A DNA stretch of 64,000 nt from Morinoia aosen (taxonomy: Eukaryota > Arthropoda > Malacostraca > Amphipoda > Talitridae): assembly GCA_030386875.1 (NCBI GenBank), contig CM059576.1, positions 17,922,058 to 17,986,057 of the forward strand, read 5' to 3'. Shown here in pieces: positions 33,141 through 45,721 of the stretch; the stretch's first letter is position 1, and every line of letters starts with the position of its first letter. Position numbers and translations under genes: made by a program. Below the pieces are notes generated by a model. The model was given only the letters and a program-made list of their open reading frames with translations. It did no database searches and was not told the DNA's origin.

Positions 33141-34835
33141 ATGCCTAGTAGGCTTGAAAGTGCGGCAAACTTGCCTCCCAAACAGCCACCGGATAAATTT
33201 TTGAAAAGCAAAAAACCTCCATCCAAACCAACTAACCTAAAGCGCAGAAGTGACTCTCCAGACATCTCTGCAACAAGCTCATAGAAAACTATTAGAGGCC
33301 CAAACCGGCCTATCTCTGACTGCGAGTCAGACTGCAGTGGCGTTCTCTCTGACTCCAGCGCTAGCCTTATTGCCGATAACATTCCTCCTACACCATCCTA
33401 TCGAGAAAAATCGGACAGCCATATTGACGCTCAAGCCTCCAGCTCTGCTAAACAGAACAACCCTTCAACCGCGGCCCAAAGCAGAGCTCGGATTGACCTA
33501 AATTCTGACGAAAACCTGAAAAACATACTGGATTCTACTCGTCAAGTTGTGTTGACATGCCCCGACCCAACTATAAACCTTGCAAAGAAAAATCCATTCT
33601 GGATCGGACAGGCAATGGACTCGCTGTGTGATCCCATATAAACCATTGAACATCAAAAGTTAGGATCACTCCTCATCACCACTAAAAACTTCAACCAAGT
33701 CAAAAAACTCCTTTCTGCTAAGACTCTGGTAATAAAGGACCAGAGCATCCCCCTAAGTGCCTCTGTTGCCTGCATTACCCAATTTACCTATGGCACCATC
33801 TTTGCTCCAGAATTAAAAGAAGAGTCGCTGGAGTTCCTACTTGACATCTTGAAACCTAACAAAGTTGTAGGTATAAGAAAGCTGCTCGTTGATCCCCTAA
33901 ATGCTCATGTCCTTCTGTATGTCCTCACCTTTTTGTCCTCAACCCTTCCAGCCAAAATTCGAATTGGATATGTTTATTATAAGATAGATCAATATTATCC
34001 CAGCCCCCTGCGTTGCGGTAAATGCTGAAAATATGGCCACTCGCGCAGCAGATGCAGTAGAGTTACTCCAATCTGTGGTCACTGCAGAAAAGAAGGCCAT
34101 CTATTTGATGCTTGCCCCTCATCAGAGTCTCCTTCTACCTGCCCACACTTAGTAACTTCTCGCGACTGTATTGCTTACAAAGCTGAGCGGCATGCCTGTC
34201 AACTTACTACAGGCAAGGGACTCTCATTTTCTGCTGCAAGGGAGAGAGCCAGAGCTGAACTCACTGCCAACCAAAATGCACCTAACCCTAATCCAACTAC
34301 AAGGCAGCAAATCATCCAACCTCGTCTTATCAATGGAATCGCCAATACTGAAATCTTCGATATCTCCTCTCCTGAAGCTTTTCCTACATTGACTCAGCTG
34401 ATGAATGAGGACGAAGCGTCCCCCACTCCGTTACGCGCAATCTCATCTAACAGTCCTGCCAGTCAATGGATAACCCCAGGACAACGCCAGAACTCTCCTC
34501 CGTGCTCACCTCTCACTCAAGATTCTGTTCCTTCACAATCTCAGGTAAACCCTAACAGTCCATACCTTCGGCCATCTCACTCTGGCAATACTATGCGTCA
34601 TCCTGTTCATCAATCTCAATCATCCAATACTAACTCTTCTACTTCAACTTTCTCAAATGAAATGTCCAACTTGATTGTTAAAGTCTTGCCTGTCATTTTC
34701 AAACTGTTCATGACCTCCAGCTCAACAGAGAAAATTCAATGTCTGACTCAACTTGGTCAAATTCTTCAGGCAGATGCTATAGTAATTGACTCACTAACTA
34801 ACTTAGGTCTCACTTCCATATCAAGTTCACGTTAA
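33141..34835 (+). pseudogene. I-like LINE ORF1 (gag-like) with CCHC knuckles
   Basis: The ATG at 33141 (GAGATGCCTAGT) opens a single frame to 34835. It is broken by a TAG near 33284, a TAA near 33640 and a TGA near 34027, the last inside the first zinc knuckle (CGKC-stop-KYGHSRSRC). A second knuckle follows (CGHCRKEGHLFDAC). The N-terminus is basic and Pro/Lys rich (LPPKQPPDKFLKSKKPPSKP); the C-terminus is Ser/Pro/Asn rich and ends in a predicted helical IVKVLPVIFKLFM. ORF1 proteins of this class bind element RNA. The frame is maintained between stops, so they are probably point mutations. Confidence 0.8.
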
Positions 34836-37800
34836 ACTTCACAATAATACAATGGAATGTTAGATCTTTCTTTTCTCGCAAACCTTTCTTGGAAATATTA
34901 ACATCTGAATGCAATCCTAGTGTACTCTGTTTGCAGGAAAATGTGGCCAATTCTAATTCAATCAATTTGAGAAATTTTTCCAAACCAACGGCAAGTTATG
35001 AAAGGGCCGGTGGCGGTGGTGGTGGAGTGGTAGTGGCTGAGAAAAATTCCTTTCCTCATACTATCATTCCCATCAAGTCTTCCCTTGAAGCTTGTGCAAG
35101 CAAAATTTTCCTCTCCCAGCTAACTATTTCAATATGTTCCTTGTACATCCCACCTCAACTTCCTAACTCTGTCCTAATTTCTGAACTTCCTTTACTCCTC
35201 GCCCAGCTCTCCTCTCCTTTTATCATCTGTTTGGACTCAAACTCGCACCACCCCAGCTGGGGTTCCCCTGGGGAGGATGCCAGGGAAAATCTTATTCAGG
35301 GTTGGATCATGAGTAATGATCTTTTTCTACTAAACAACTCTGAACCTACTTTTCTATCTCCAAGCGGTACTTTCAGTCACATTGACTTGACAATAACTTC
35401 TCCTGATATAGCTCCTCTCTTTTCCTGGCAACCTCACTTTAGTCCATGTACCAGCGATCACTTTCCTCTCATTATTTCAACCTCCCTACCCCAAACCAAC
35501 ATACCCCTTCCGCGATGGCACCTGCAGTCGGCAGATTGGTCAGCCTTCCAAACTAGTTTGAAACTCCCTGATAAATTCTTATCACCTACTCAGGCTTATG
35601 GTGCTGTGACTCTGGCCATCACAGAGGCAGCTCATGCAAGCATCCTAATTTCCAAAGCAAAACTCAACCCTAAATCTGCCTGCTGGTGGAACAAAGAATG
35701 CTCCATAGCACACCGGGCCAAAAATAGATCATTGTCTCACTACAAAAACCATCGAGGCAACCTAGAGCTCTGGATCAAATTCAAAAAAGCGCAGGCATAC
35801 TTCAAGCGAACAGTGCATGAAGCCCGTAAATCCAGCTGGCTGGCTTTTCTAAGCATCATGACTGCCCAAACCAGCAACACCACAGTCTGGAAAAAAGTTA
35901 GAGCCATATCCACTCGGCAAACCAATAAATCAATTGTAATTAAACACAATGACACTATTATCACTGACCAATTGAATGTAGCTAATGAATTTGCTCTCCA
36001 CTTCTCTAAAGTGAGTAATGGTAAAACAAATGATCAAGCATTCTTAAAAGTCAAAGAAACAGTTGAACGAAACCCACCCCAATTCATTCAACAAGACTCT
36101 CCATGGTACAACAAACCTTTCAGCATTCAAAAACTTAGTAAAGCTCTGCAGCACTCCACATCTCGCTCTCCTGGAGCTGACTCCACACCATTCTCATTCC
36201 CCCAACATTTCACAAAGCCTCAGCTACAGGCTCTCTTGCACTTTTACAACTACATTTACTCCCATGGATTCCCTCACCAGTGGAGAGAATCCATTATCAT
36301 TCCAATTCTGAAACCTACTAAGCCCTCAACTGACATCAACTCATACCGCCCCATTGCCCTTACTAACTGCTTTTGCAAAATCTTAGAAAAAATGATCAAT
36401 TACAGACTACAGACTGCTCTAGAGCGTAGCAGCTTCTTCAACCCAAGGCAAAGCGGCTTCAGATCTGGACACAGCACACAGGACGCACTTTGCAGACTGG
36501 AGAACTCCATCCGAGAAACCTTTCTCGAAAAGGAATACTGTATAGCCGTTTTTTTTACATAACTAGGGCCTTTGATACTGTCTGGCATCAAGGCATCCTT
36601 CTCAAACTTAAAAAAAAGGAATCAGAGGTAATATTGCCTCATTTATTCAAAACTTCTTGCACCTAAGATCCATCAGAGTTAGAATCAACAACACCACCTC
36701 AAGGTCATTTCCCATTTACTCTGGAGTCCCCCAAGGGTCTGTTATCAGTCCCAACCCCACCCTTTTCACAATTTATATAAATAATCTTCTAGATGCACTA
36801 CCAGCAAGCACATCCCACTCATTATATGCAGATGATGTAGCCATATGGATAAAACATCATAGTCTTCCAGAAGCCACCAACGTAATGCAAGACGCTCTAA
36901 ACCAAATTGAAAAATGGTGCCACAGGTGGGGACTCCAAATATCAACAAGCAAAACATCAGCTGTCATCTTTACCAGACACAGACCCAAAACTGTCCATCC
37001 CCTAACTCTTCAGAACACCCCCATCAACTTTGCCAACACTGTTAAATTCCTGGGCCTCACTTTTGACAAACAACTCACTTGGCACCATCACAGAAAAAAT
37101 CTAGTATCTCGCTGCTAGGTTGACCTACGTCTGATGACTGTGATTGCTGCACGCGGGTGGGGAGCTGACTACTCCTCTCTCCGACTCCTATATACTTCCC
37201 TTACTCGCCCTTAACTTGATTATGCCTCTTTCCTATTTTCTACTGCTTCTCCTTCCAACCTGATAAAACTAGATCGCATTCAATTCGCAGCCGCATGCAA
37301 AATGCTTGGAGCTCTCCGCTGCACTCTAACTTCAAAACTTAAAGCGGAAGCTAACCTCGTCCCTCTATCAATTCGCCGCAATCTCTTACTTACTTCATAC
37401 TGTTCGCGTGTACTCACCATCCCTCGCCATCCTGTGCGTCAGCTACTACTTAACCACTTTCCCTATGCTCTGTATGACATTCTGCCTCTTTCTCTTCCCT
37501 TTGCAGGGCGTGCAGGTAGGGAACTCCAAAGCTTGAATATCAAAATATCCGACGTTCCTACTAACCCATGACTGCCCGGTACCTGCCCTCTGCTTCATTT
37601 GCTTGCTCATCTCTATCTTGCTATCCTAAACTTTCCATGGATAATACCCACTGGGCCCATGTTTTCAAAGATCTTACTCTGACTCTGTACCCTCACTGGA
37701 TCTTTGCATTCACAGACAATGGAAGCAATGGAATCACCGGGTGCGGGGTTTTCTCGCACACCTTCAAAATCAAGGCCAAAACTTCCTCCCCATTTCACTA

Positions 37801-38513
37801 TATTTATAGCTGAATTGTATGCAATCTTCGTTGCTTGCAAATTCCTTTCTACTCTCCCAGGCTCTTTTGTCATTTTCACTGACTTGCTTAGTTGCATCTA
37901 TGCCCTAAACTCCAAAAGAAAACCAGACCACTACTTGGTAATCTGGATTATGGAAATAATCTTCTCACTAGAAGCAAATAAAATAATAATTGAATGGGTA
38001 CCAAGTCATGTTGGCATCCTGGGGAATGAAGCCGTTGATGAATTGGCGAGAGAATCGTTGGGTTTGAACCATATGACGCACCTTTTTCCTAGCAACTATG
38101 AGCTAAAAAGAAAACTCATTCTCCACTATGACCAAGCATGGCAAAGTAACTGGTCATCACTTCCTTAATCCATCACTCACTTCCGACCAACGCTGGGGCC
38201 ATTCATCCCACAAAACCTCACCCGTGCTGACCAGAAGGTAATCACTTGTCTGCGACTACAAACATGCCTTGTAGCTCATGGCCACTACATCACCAAATCA
38301 GCAACTACATCCTGTCCAAAGTGTCACTCCCACATCACGCTGAAGCACGTGTTCATTGAGTGTCCCACGTATGAATCCTTTCGCCACCAGCTGCGTACAA
38401 CCTGCCGGATCAACGCTCTTCCTTTCAGCCTTTCGTCACTACTCTATCCCCCTCTTGCTCCAAGCTTGATTATTTCTTTCCTCCGGGAAGCTGGACTACT
38501 GAAGAGAATCTAA
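34836..38513 (+). pseudogene. I-like LINE ORF2: APE endonuclease, RT, RNase H
   Basis: Endonuclease first (TIIQWNVRSFF, LCLQEN, CLDSNSHHPSWGSPG, HIDLTITSPD, CTSDHFPLI) from just after the ORF1 stop. The RT region follows (INSYRPIALTNCFCKILEKM, TRAFDTVWHQG, YSGVPQGSVISP, LYADDVAIW). RNase H comes next (FTDNGS, AELYAIF, IFTDLLS, GNEAVDELA, i.e. the D-E-D-D set). The end has SCPKCHS...HVFIECPTY. No ATG lies upstream of the endonuclease motifs in this frame, so ORF2 would need reinitiation or a non-ATG start. Breaks: frameshifts in a T-run near 36550 and an A-run near 36620, TAG at 37116-37118, TAA near 37212, frameshift near 37800, TAA near 38168. Confidence 0.85.
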
Positions 38514-38639
38514 TAGAACCAGTGGCGGAGTGGGGGCGCTAATTCCCATAGAAGGAAATGCGCCGCATCGTTAACAAGTAACAAGTAAGTAACCCGAGTA
38601 ACTTTCTCCGCAAACTCGTTTTGAAAAGGATTATTATCG

Positions 38640-38950
38640 GGTTGGGTTTTGACGTCACTAATGTATGCAAACTTTCGTCATAGATGGCGGGAATGCGCTC
38701 AATCATTCGAGCGCGTCGGAAGAGAGAGTCCATTGTAGTGCTGCCATCCGACACGCTACTTCCCGCTTCAAACATTGGAGTTGCAGTGACTAATTTACCG
38801 TTATAACTCGTTAATTACTCATTTCCCACGGAAGTGCACAGAAGAAAAATTGTCTCTTTAAATCTATTTAACTATATTTAGGCACTGAAAAGTGGAAAAT
38901 CGATTATGGTCCTCTCTTAAACATTTACCGCAAACATTCTTCCACTGTAA
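38640..38950. repeat. Copy of the TATAGCGGTA-family repeat
   Basis: Closely matches 5390-5620: GGAATGCGCTCAATCATTCG, GAGAGTCCATTGTA, GAGTTGCAGTGACTAATTTACC and TATAACTCGTTAATTACTCA, ending in GTGGAAAATCGATTATGG. Confidence 0.65.
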
Positions 38951-41900
38951 AAAGCTTGTAAGATTAGATCTTTACAAACACTTTTAACTGGTTAAACTTT
39001 GATTAAGTCTACAATACAATTCATATTGTAAGTCTAGCATTTTTTTAATTCAGATATTTTTATTACATGTTGTAGTAATTATCTAACAACAAAAAAAGTT
39101 GAATTATTGAATGGTTTTGCCTAAGCTACATGTGAAAAATTTATCATTGTATCAGCATAAATTTTCTCTCCAATATTGTGAGATAGACCTTACTATATTT
39201 TATATATAAAAATGTTCATGTTTTTCCCAAGTACAAATTTCCATCTCTTAAGCTAATATAAATTTTTATTTTACTTCAGCTTTATTGCCTGACTTGAAGT
39301 GATGATTTTAGTTTTGCTCTACCCATACCAAAGTAGGATTTAATTCTCTTGTACCAAAGGTAAGTAAATTAGATTAATAACAAAGATTGTGTCTCCCCTC
39401 AAATTGCTTTAATAATATCAAAGCTTAGTATTTATTCTTGTACTAAATTTTGCTAGATTTGAGGGCTAAGACAAAATATTCTCGTGTTCATGATACTTAT
39501 TTGCCTTAGTTGAAGTTTTGTGAGTAATTAAAGTCTTATTTAATAATTTAAACAGTAAAATGTTGGAAAACAGTTGAAATTAAACTCTTATTTAGTGAAA
39601 AATTGAAGGTATGCTGGTAGACATTAGGTAGACTTTGCTTTTGTTAAATAGATTTAAATATCTATTTTTTTTGCAGGTGGCTGCTTACTTTTTCTTGCAT
39701 CAGTGCTAAGCTTTTCTCTGTCATTTATGCATCTTTTTTTCTTGATTTTCTATCATGTTTTTCAAAGTTTTGTCGAGCTGACTTTTTATGCATAGGGTGT
39801 TGCAACACACCTTGTTTATTTCATACCATATTATAAGGCTTCTTTTCTCTTCTTGGTGTGGTTTTAGTTTGGAAAGCTATTATGGTAGGGAAAGGTTTAA
39901 CCAACTTATGTTCTAGTCCAATAATCCTCTCTATTTACAGGAATTATGAAATTGAAATCAATTATAAATCTTGTTTATGTCAAAATAAAATTTTAAATAT
40001 GCTATAGATGTCATAGTTACTACTTTATATTTACTAATTTATTCCTGAATGAGCTCATAGATCATAGAAAGTTTGTGTAATTTATCATGATCTCATACAA
40101 ATGTATTAATTAGCTTTGTTTATTGCAGAGAATGTTGTAGAACTTCACCTGTGAGCAACTGTCCCAAAAGGCAAGAACAACGTTCCAGTTTGTAACAAAT
40201 ACCTCAGTCAAGGCAGAGTGAGGGCTGTGAGCGGCGAGAAATGGCAGGTGTGAGCAGCAAGCCGGGGCTAATATGCGCAGCAGGATAAATGTGTGGGCAA
40301 CAAGAATATAATTATTGTGTCTCCATGTATAGAGTACATTATTAGTAAAAAGCCCTGTGTGATGGCTGTGATTTACATATATTTATTTAGTCAGTGTGGT
40401 ATATTAGCAGACTTAATTAACCATACCAAATCTATTGGCATAGAACCTCTTGCATTGTAAAGCAACTCGCCTCTTCTTATTGAAAATTTTTGAAAAAATC
40501 CTGCAAATGTAGTGAATTTAATGCTGATCAAGTTCAAATATATAAGGCACTTGGCATAATTCACACTTGCTCCCAAACATCACCGGCTTTTGCTTCATTA
40601 CGAGTGAGTTCACCTGCTTTACAGAATAAGGAAAAGGATATTTTGTTCTTGGAAGAACAGATTGTGTTAGTAGATATTGAATGTCAAAATTAAAAATTAA
40701 AATCTCTTTGAATCCAGTATTCCTAAATTATCTTGTTCATAAATATTGGAAAAACTAGGCTGCTTTCCACCAGGAGTTTATTTTAACTTCAATCAGAGTA
40801 AGAGGAGAGTAAATTAGTGCTGTGGAAAGAACCTCAGGAGCAATCTAAATATGAATTTTTAGTAGAGCTTGCTGTATAACAAAATGTTCAATACTTGTGT
40901 AAGACAGAAAACTAGTAAATGCTGATGCTGGTAGTTATTTTATATAATTTGTGAATATATTGCTCCAACGTCTCATTATTCATTCAAAATATTGAAAAAT
41001 AGCTTTAAAAATATTTCTTGTATTCAACAACAATTGAATGCCAAGCACCTTTAAAACTAGTATTTTTTCATATTCAAGTGTGAGAAATATTTTATGAGCA
41101 AGTATAAGCTAACTGCATCACTTTGGGTGGCTGGTAGTGTTAATGATAAAAAAGTTCTCAAATAATAACGTCTTTCATTTGGCAGTTACAAAAAAATTGA
41201 CAAATTTTTACTTATATCTCAACTTTTGTACTTAGTGCGTGCGTCATATTTCTAGTCAGACTGAAGCATTTTTTTTGCTTTAACTACAATCTGAATGATA
41301 GCCAAGTTAAAAGATACCTGCTGAGTTAATCGATGCACTGCACAAATTTCCATCTACGTGGTCATTGAGTCATGCTGTCAACTATTTCATTGCAAAAGAA
41401 TTGACCCGGTAATTTTTTATACTATGTCATTTCAAAGAACTTATGGTATTATATTATTGTACTGAGTGCAAATTGGCTGTGATACTTCATTTCTTTTGCA
41501 AGGTCTCATCATATTGAAGTATTTTTGTGATCAGTTCATTTATAATTGACATGTCATCTAAAAAATAAACTGTTTAAAAATTTCTTTGGGCTAACTAGAG
41601 CTTGAGCTTGAATTTTTCAAAATAGATAGCTTTCTTTTCTATTTTTTATTAAATTGCCTGTGATATTTCTGAATGCCAAATAAATTTAGAGATTATCGTG
41701 CATGAATTTAAGGTCGTGCATGAACACTCGTGTTTCTTCAGTTATTGTAAGTGAAATGTGTGCATCTATAGAATAAAGTTCCGAATTGCTGTTAATCAAA
41801 TTTTCATTGTCAAATAAATTTTATGCTACTCGTTTTTTTATTTCACTGTATTCAGCGAAGAACTATGCATTCTTTTCATACCAGGATTAAAATGCGTATA

Positions 41901-42270
41901 CTGAAGTATCAAGCACTTAAGTAATGCATCTAAATAAGCTATACAGTAACTGTGATATTGGTTTAAATGAAACACAAATTAGTTAGGTCTTGTATTGAAA
42001 ATAAATGAACAAGAATTATGAAACTAGGGAAGTAGACAACACTGCGGTAATGACATAGAAATTTTTTACCTTCCATGGAACTACAACAAGTTAGGTCATG
42101 CTGGCAGAAAATACTTTCTATAATTTTATAACGTCAAGTTGCAAATCAAGATGATTCTATCTAAAATATTACAATACATAGATATTAACGTAATTACTCG
42201 TCGGACATTCTATTAAAAGAGTTATAGGAAACCATATCAAAATACTATTGCTGGGTAAGAGGGTATACAA
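38951..42270. other. AT-rich, apparently single-copy DNA
   Basis: Strong acceptor-like sites occur at 39660-39676 (TATTTTTTTTGCAG) and 40122-40135 (TTTGTTTATTGCAG), and several AATAAA signals lie at 41560-41830. It could therefore be the 3' part of a host gene transcribed to the right. No protein is recognised; the short frame at 40490-40693 has no motif. Confidence 0.4.
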
Positions 42271-43178
42271 TGTCAAGGAATGGAAAGTCGTAGGGATTAA
42301 ACTCTGTGCGTTATACTTTTTCTTATTTTATGTCACTTATGTCCGGTGTTGTACTTCAGCTAGCTTTTCATCGGTCTTCCTTACTATAGTTTGCGTCGGA
42401 AGAAAACGCGCGCTGAACGCAACATCTTTTCTTATTTAGTCAGGGAGATCTAGGAATCCATTCATAGCTTCAGCAGTCACCGCTCGAGGCGGAGGTGCGT
42501 TTTGTTTTAGGTTACTCATGTGCTTATTTATCTGTTATAGCCCTGACAATATTTCCGATATGTTCATTTTCATGTTCTAGTGTGTAACAGCTTCAGCAGT
42601 CACCGCTCGAGGCGGAGTGAGGTCTCCAGTCGTCCCCCACACTGAGATACTCTGACAAGTTCCAGACACAACCTGACCGGTGCCTGTATGTCTGAGGAAT
42701 TTAGCATTTTTCCATCTTAACTACGCGGACAACCGAAGTGTGCCACGGGCAGCCACGGGTGACTGCTTCGGGAGCCCAGCTACTGCCCTGGTTTTAATAC
42801 TCGCCGGTTTTAGTGGACTGCACTTCACATCTTTCTGGACTCGATCGATATAGAACTTTACGTTCTTCACTAGCAGCTGCGATCTGGCCAGCCCGAAGCA
42901 GTCTGATCTAATAGTGTTTACATGTTCTGCAATTACTTGCTCTATATATTGCTGTTAGTCTTGGGTGTGGTGTTAATTGTTTAAATTGTGTCCGTATTTA
43001 TTATTTGTTTCTCGTTTTCTATTCAATTTAGTGTATCATGTGCTCTATTCTGATTTCGTGTATTCAAGTGTCCCGCTCTAGATTTCATTTCATTTAAAAT
43101 GTTGAACTTCAGTAAATTATAAAACCTTATTCTTATTTTTCCTCCGGTTCACCCAGTCGAATATCCGTAACCTGAACA
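42271..43178 (+). repeat. Gypsy 5' LTR (908 bp)
   Basis: Starts TGTCAAGGAATGG and ends AACCTGAACA. It contains an internal near-duplicate (CTTCAGCAGTCACCGCTCGA at about 42468 and again at about 42590). Confidence 0.95.
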
Positions 43179-43179
43179 T

Positions 43180-43197
43180 TGGCGCTGTAGACAGGAT
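43180..43197 (+). other. Gypsy primer-binding site
   Basis: TGGCGCTGTAGACAGGAT begins one base after the 5' LTR. The leading TGG fits pairing with a tRNA 3' CCA; I cannot name the tRNA. Confidence 0.65.
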
Positions 43198-43624
43198 CGA
43201 CTTTTGTGGTGACCGGTGAAGTTAGGTCAGCTAGGTATATGTAGGTGTTAATATTTCTTAAGTGTACGTGCCCATTTAATCGTTCTGTTGAGTGCCTCAG
43301 CTAAGCAATGACTGTGGAGCGCTGGTTCAGTGTCCAGTCGTGAGCCTCGTCAGTTTCTGGTTTTCGTATGAGCACGGTTTGTGAGACGGTTGTGGCTGGA
43401 GCTGGAGGTGACTTACCGGAGGTAAGAGTGCATCTTCCCGTGATCACACGGTGTCTTCTTGTTTCCTAATTCATAATTAGGAGTAGTGGAAGAATTGCTA
43501 TCGGCAAGTTCTTCGGGAAAACTTCCCATTAGAGGTCATTAGGAACCTGAATATCTGTCTCTTGGGGGGGGAGAAGTATTCTATTTTGTAGCATTTGTAA
43601 TTCCTGACCTAATAATTTTTAGAA

Positions 43625-44500
43625 ATGTCTGACGTTCAGTCATTGAAAGCTTTCGGTGAAAGCTTAGGTTTAAAGGGCTCAGAGTTGGCTCAGTTTATTG
43701 AGAAGCAGCAGAAGATTGCTCGCGAAGATGTTGAGAGGCAACAATCGATTGCTCGTGAGGATAGGATTAGAGAAAGAGAATTAGAGAAAGAGAAATTAGT
43801 AGCCGATGAAAGAGAGAAAGAAAGGGAGCACGAGCTTAGATTGGCCGAGCTTCGGGGTTCTAGTGCAGACACTTCTTCCGTTTCTTCTCTTTTCCCTAGG
43901 TGCCTCTCATGTAAAGATTCTCCTAAACCTCCTGTCTTTAATGACGGAGATGATATCTCTGCTTATTTAACTCGCTTCGAGCGCATAGCTTCTTTGTTGT
44001 CATGGTCTAAGGAAACTCAGTGGGCGGTTCAGCTGGGATCACTCCTTAGGGGCAAAGCCCTTAGTATTTATTCCTCTTTACCTATTTCTACGACCGACAA
44101 CTATGACTTGCTTAAGGCAGCTCTTTTGAAGGGGTTTAAACAAACGCCCGACCAATATCGTGCAAAATTCCGTGCTGCCAAAATTGGTGTAGACGAAAGT
44201 TACGCACAGTTTGGAACAAATTTAGGTAGGTTATTTGACTATTGGCTCGATAGCTCTGGTTGTGAGAAGACGTTCGAGGGAATGAGGGAGTTCGTTCTAA
44301 TGGATCAGTTCCTCTCCAGTGTCTCTGCCGATGCAAGAGTGTTCATTAAAGAGCACGAGTGCAACTCTGTTGAGCAGATGACGAAATTGGCCGATAGCTT
44401 CGCAACTGCGAGAAACTCTTACCCTAAAGTTACCAGAGACAGTGACGCTAGTTCAGACTCGTCAGAAACTAAAAGTTGCAAGTCACAAAAATTTATTTGA
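43625..44500 (+). CDS. Gypsy gag (capsid) protein, 291 residues
   Basis: The ATG at 43625 (GAAATGTC) follows a 450-base leader. The N-terminus reads LKAFGESLGLKGSELAQFIE, then a strongly charged predicted coiled coil of R/E/K repeats (residues about 30-75). A retrotransposon capsid domain follows (about 100-270) with FNDGDDISAYLTRFERIA, ALLKGFKQTPDQYRAKFR and MREFVLMDQFLSSV. The zinc knuckle lies in the next frame, so the frame changes (+1) at the 44442-44500 overlap, either by programmed frameshift or by mutation. Confidence 0.88.
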   Translation: MSDVQSLKAFGESLGLKGSELAQFIEKQQKIAREDVERQQSIAREDRIRERELEKEKLVADEREKEREHELRLAELRGSSADTSSVSSLFPRCLSCKDSPKPPVFNDGDDISAYLTRFERIASLLSWSKETQWAVQLGSLLRGKALSIYSSLPISTTDNYDLLKAALLKGFKQTPDQYRAKFRAAKIGVDESYAQFGTNLGRLFDYWLDSSGCEKTFEGMREFVLMDQFLSSVSADARVFIKEHECNSVEQMTKLADSFATARNSYPKVTRDSDASSDSSETKSCKSQKFI

Positions 44501-45392
44501 TCACAGTAATGTAAAATGTTTCGCTTGCGGTCTTTCTGGCCATAGAAAGAATAAATGTCCTCAAAACCCTATAGCCTACAAACATAACGTTAATAATTGC
44601 TTTGCCGTCAGCGGGTGCGGGAAATTAGAGCAGGGAACTGTTAATGGTCATTCAGTTTCAAATATTCTCAGAGATACAGGTTGCACCTGCGTTGTTGTGT
44701 CCGATGACCTTGTCAAAGAATTGAAAATTGTGAGCTACTGTGTATTAACCGATTATCTGGGCAGAGTCGATAAATTCCCTGTCGTAAAATGTTACATAAA
44801 ATGTCCATCGTTCGAGGGTTGGACAGAGGCGGCTAAGGCACCTCTGAAAACTTGTTCAGTTCTCATTGGGAACGTGGAGGGAGCCAAAGCTCCCAACAAA
44901 AGTAAAATTTTGGCTGTGCATAATGTTATGAACATTGCTCAAACTAAGTCTGCTAAACGTAAATCCATTCATCCATTAGTTCTGCCCCTAGAAGATGCGC
45001 TAAACTTATCGCCAGACAAGTTTGCTGAAATGCAGCAAAAGTGTCCCTCTTTGGAAAACGTCCGGTCGAAGGTGGAGTCGGGACGGGTGGACAGAACTAG
45101 AGGGGGGGTTTCTGCAAAATATGTAGAAGAAAAGGGATTAATCTTCAGAAAGTGTGTTGCTAGTCCCCGACTTAATGAGGTCGGCACGAAATTGTTAGTT
45201 GTACCTCTTGACGGTAGGTCAGCAGTTTTAAGGTTGGCCCATAATTCACCTTTTTATTGTCATTTTTCCCATAGGAAAACCGCAATGAGAATTTTCGAGC
45301 ATTTCTTCTGGCCCGGAGCTAGTGCTGATATTACCCGCTATTGTAGATCTTGCTGTGCGTGTCAGAAGGTTTGTTTAAAAGGAAGGGTCTAA
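44442..45392 (+). pseudogene. Gypsy zinc knuckle, protease and integrase zinc domain
   Basis: In the +1 frame after gag: CCHC knuckle CFACGLSGHRKNKC, then an aspartic protease with active site ILRDTGCTCVVVSDDLV (DTG) and a spacer with SPDKFAEMQQKCPSLENV. An integrase HHCC domain follows (LVVPLDGRSAVLRLAHNSPF, CHFSHRKT, then FFWPGASADITRYCRSCCAC). It ends at a stop in 45392, before the integrase catalytic core. The integrase zinc domain follows the protease directly and precedes the RT remnant. Confidence 0.85.
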
Positions 45393-45721
45393 GGCCCGTT
45401 ATCTATTTTTCCAAACTTGTGGTAATCTAATTCCACTGGGGAAAAGGTCTCAAAAATTTATGGCTTTCGCCACTAGTTTGGGACTCGTGCAGTTTTTGCG
45501 TGTGCCATGTGGCTTGTAATGTTAACAGCCTGCGTTTCTTACGTAATGTTCATGCGATTAGTTCGGGACATTAGTTCATGCCCTTGTCTTACCTGACGTA
45601 ATTCAGAGATAAAAGTTCCCGTCCGTTAAAATTGTCGTTAATTCTTCACGAATACAAATTTCGTGTTGTTCACATTCCTGGTTCCGAAAATGTGGGCGCT
45701 GACATGCTCAGCAGAATTTAA
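45393..45721 (+). pseudogene. Gypsy RT and RNase H remnants
   Basis: About 45450-45560 encodes FMAFATSLGLVQFLRVPCGL, matching the RT region just before the catalytic YxDD. After a deletion, 45620-45721 encodes ILHEYKFRVVHIPGSENVGA and ends DMLSRI at a TAA, the usual close of the RNase H domain. No integrase follows; the 3' LTR begins 180 bases later. Confidence 0.75.

Larger units (their letters stand above)
31505..38600 (+). mobile_element. I-like non-LTR retrotransposon (with RNase H), defective
   Basis: Plus-strand element: monomeric 5' region, ORF1 with CCHC knuckles (33141-34835), ORF2 with APE endonuclease, RT, RNase H and a C-terminal Cys/His motif (about 34836-38513), and an end near 38570-38600 with a TAACAAG/TAAGTAAC-rich short tail. 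An RNase H domain after RT and a TAA-type tail point to the I superclade. Many stops and frameshifts make it inactive. Confidence 0.85.

Noticed and set aside
44442-45392. An active Gypsy polyprotein
   Set aside because: The frame stops before the integrase core, and RT and RNase H survive only as fragments.
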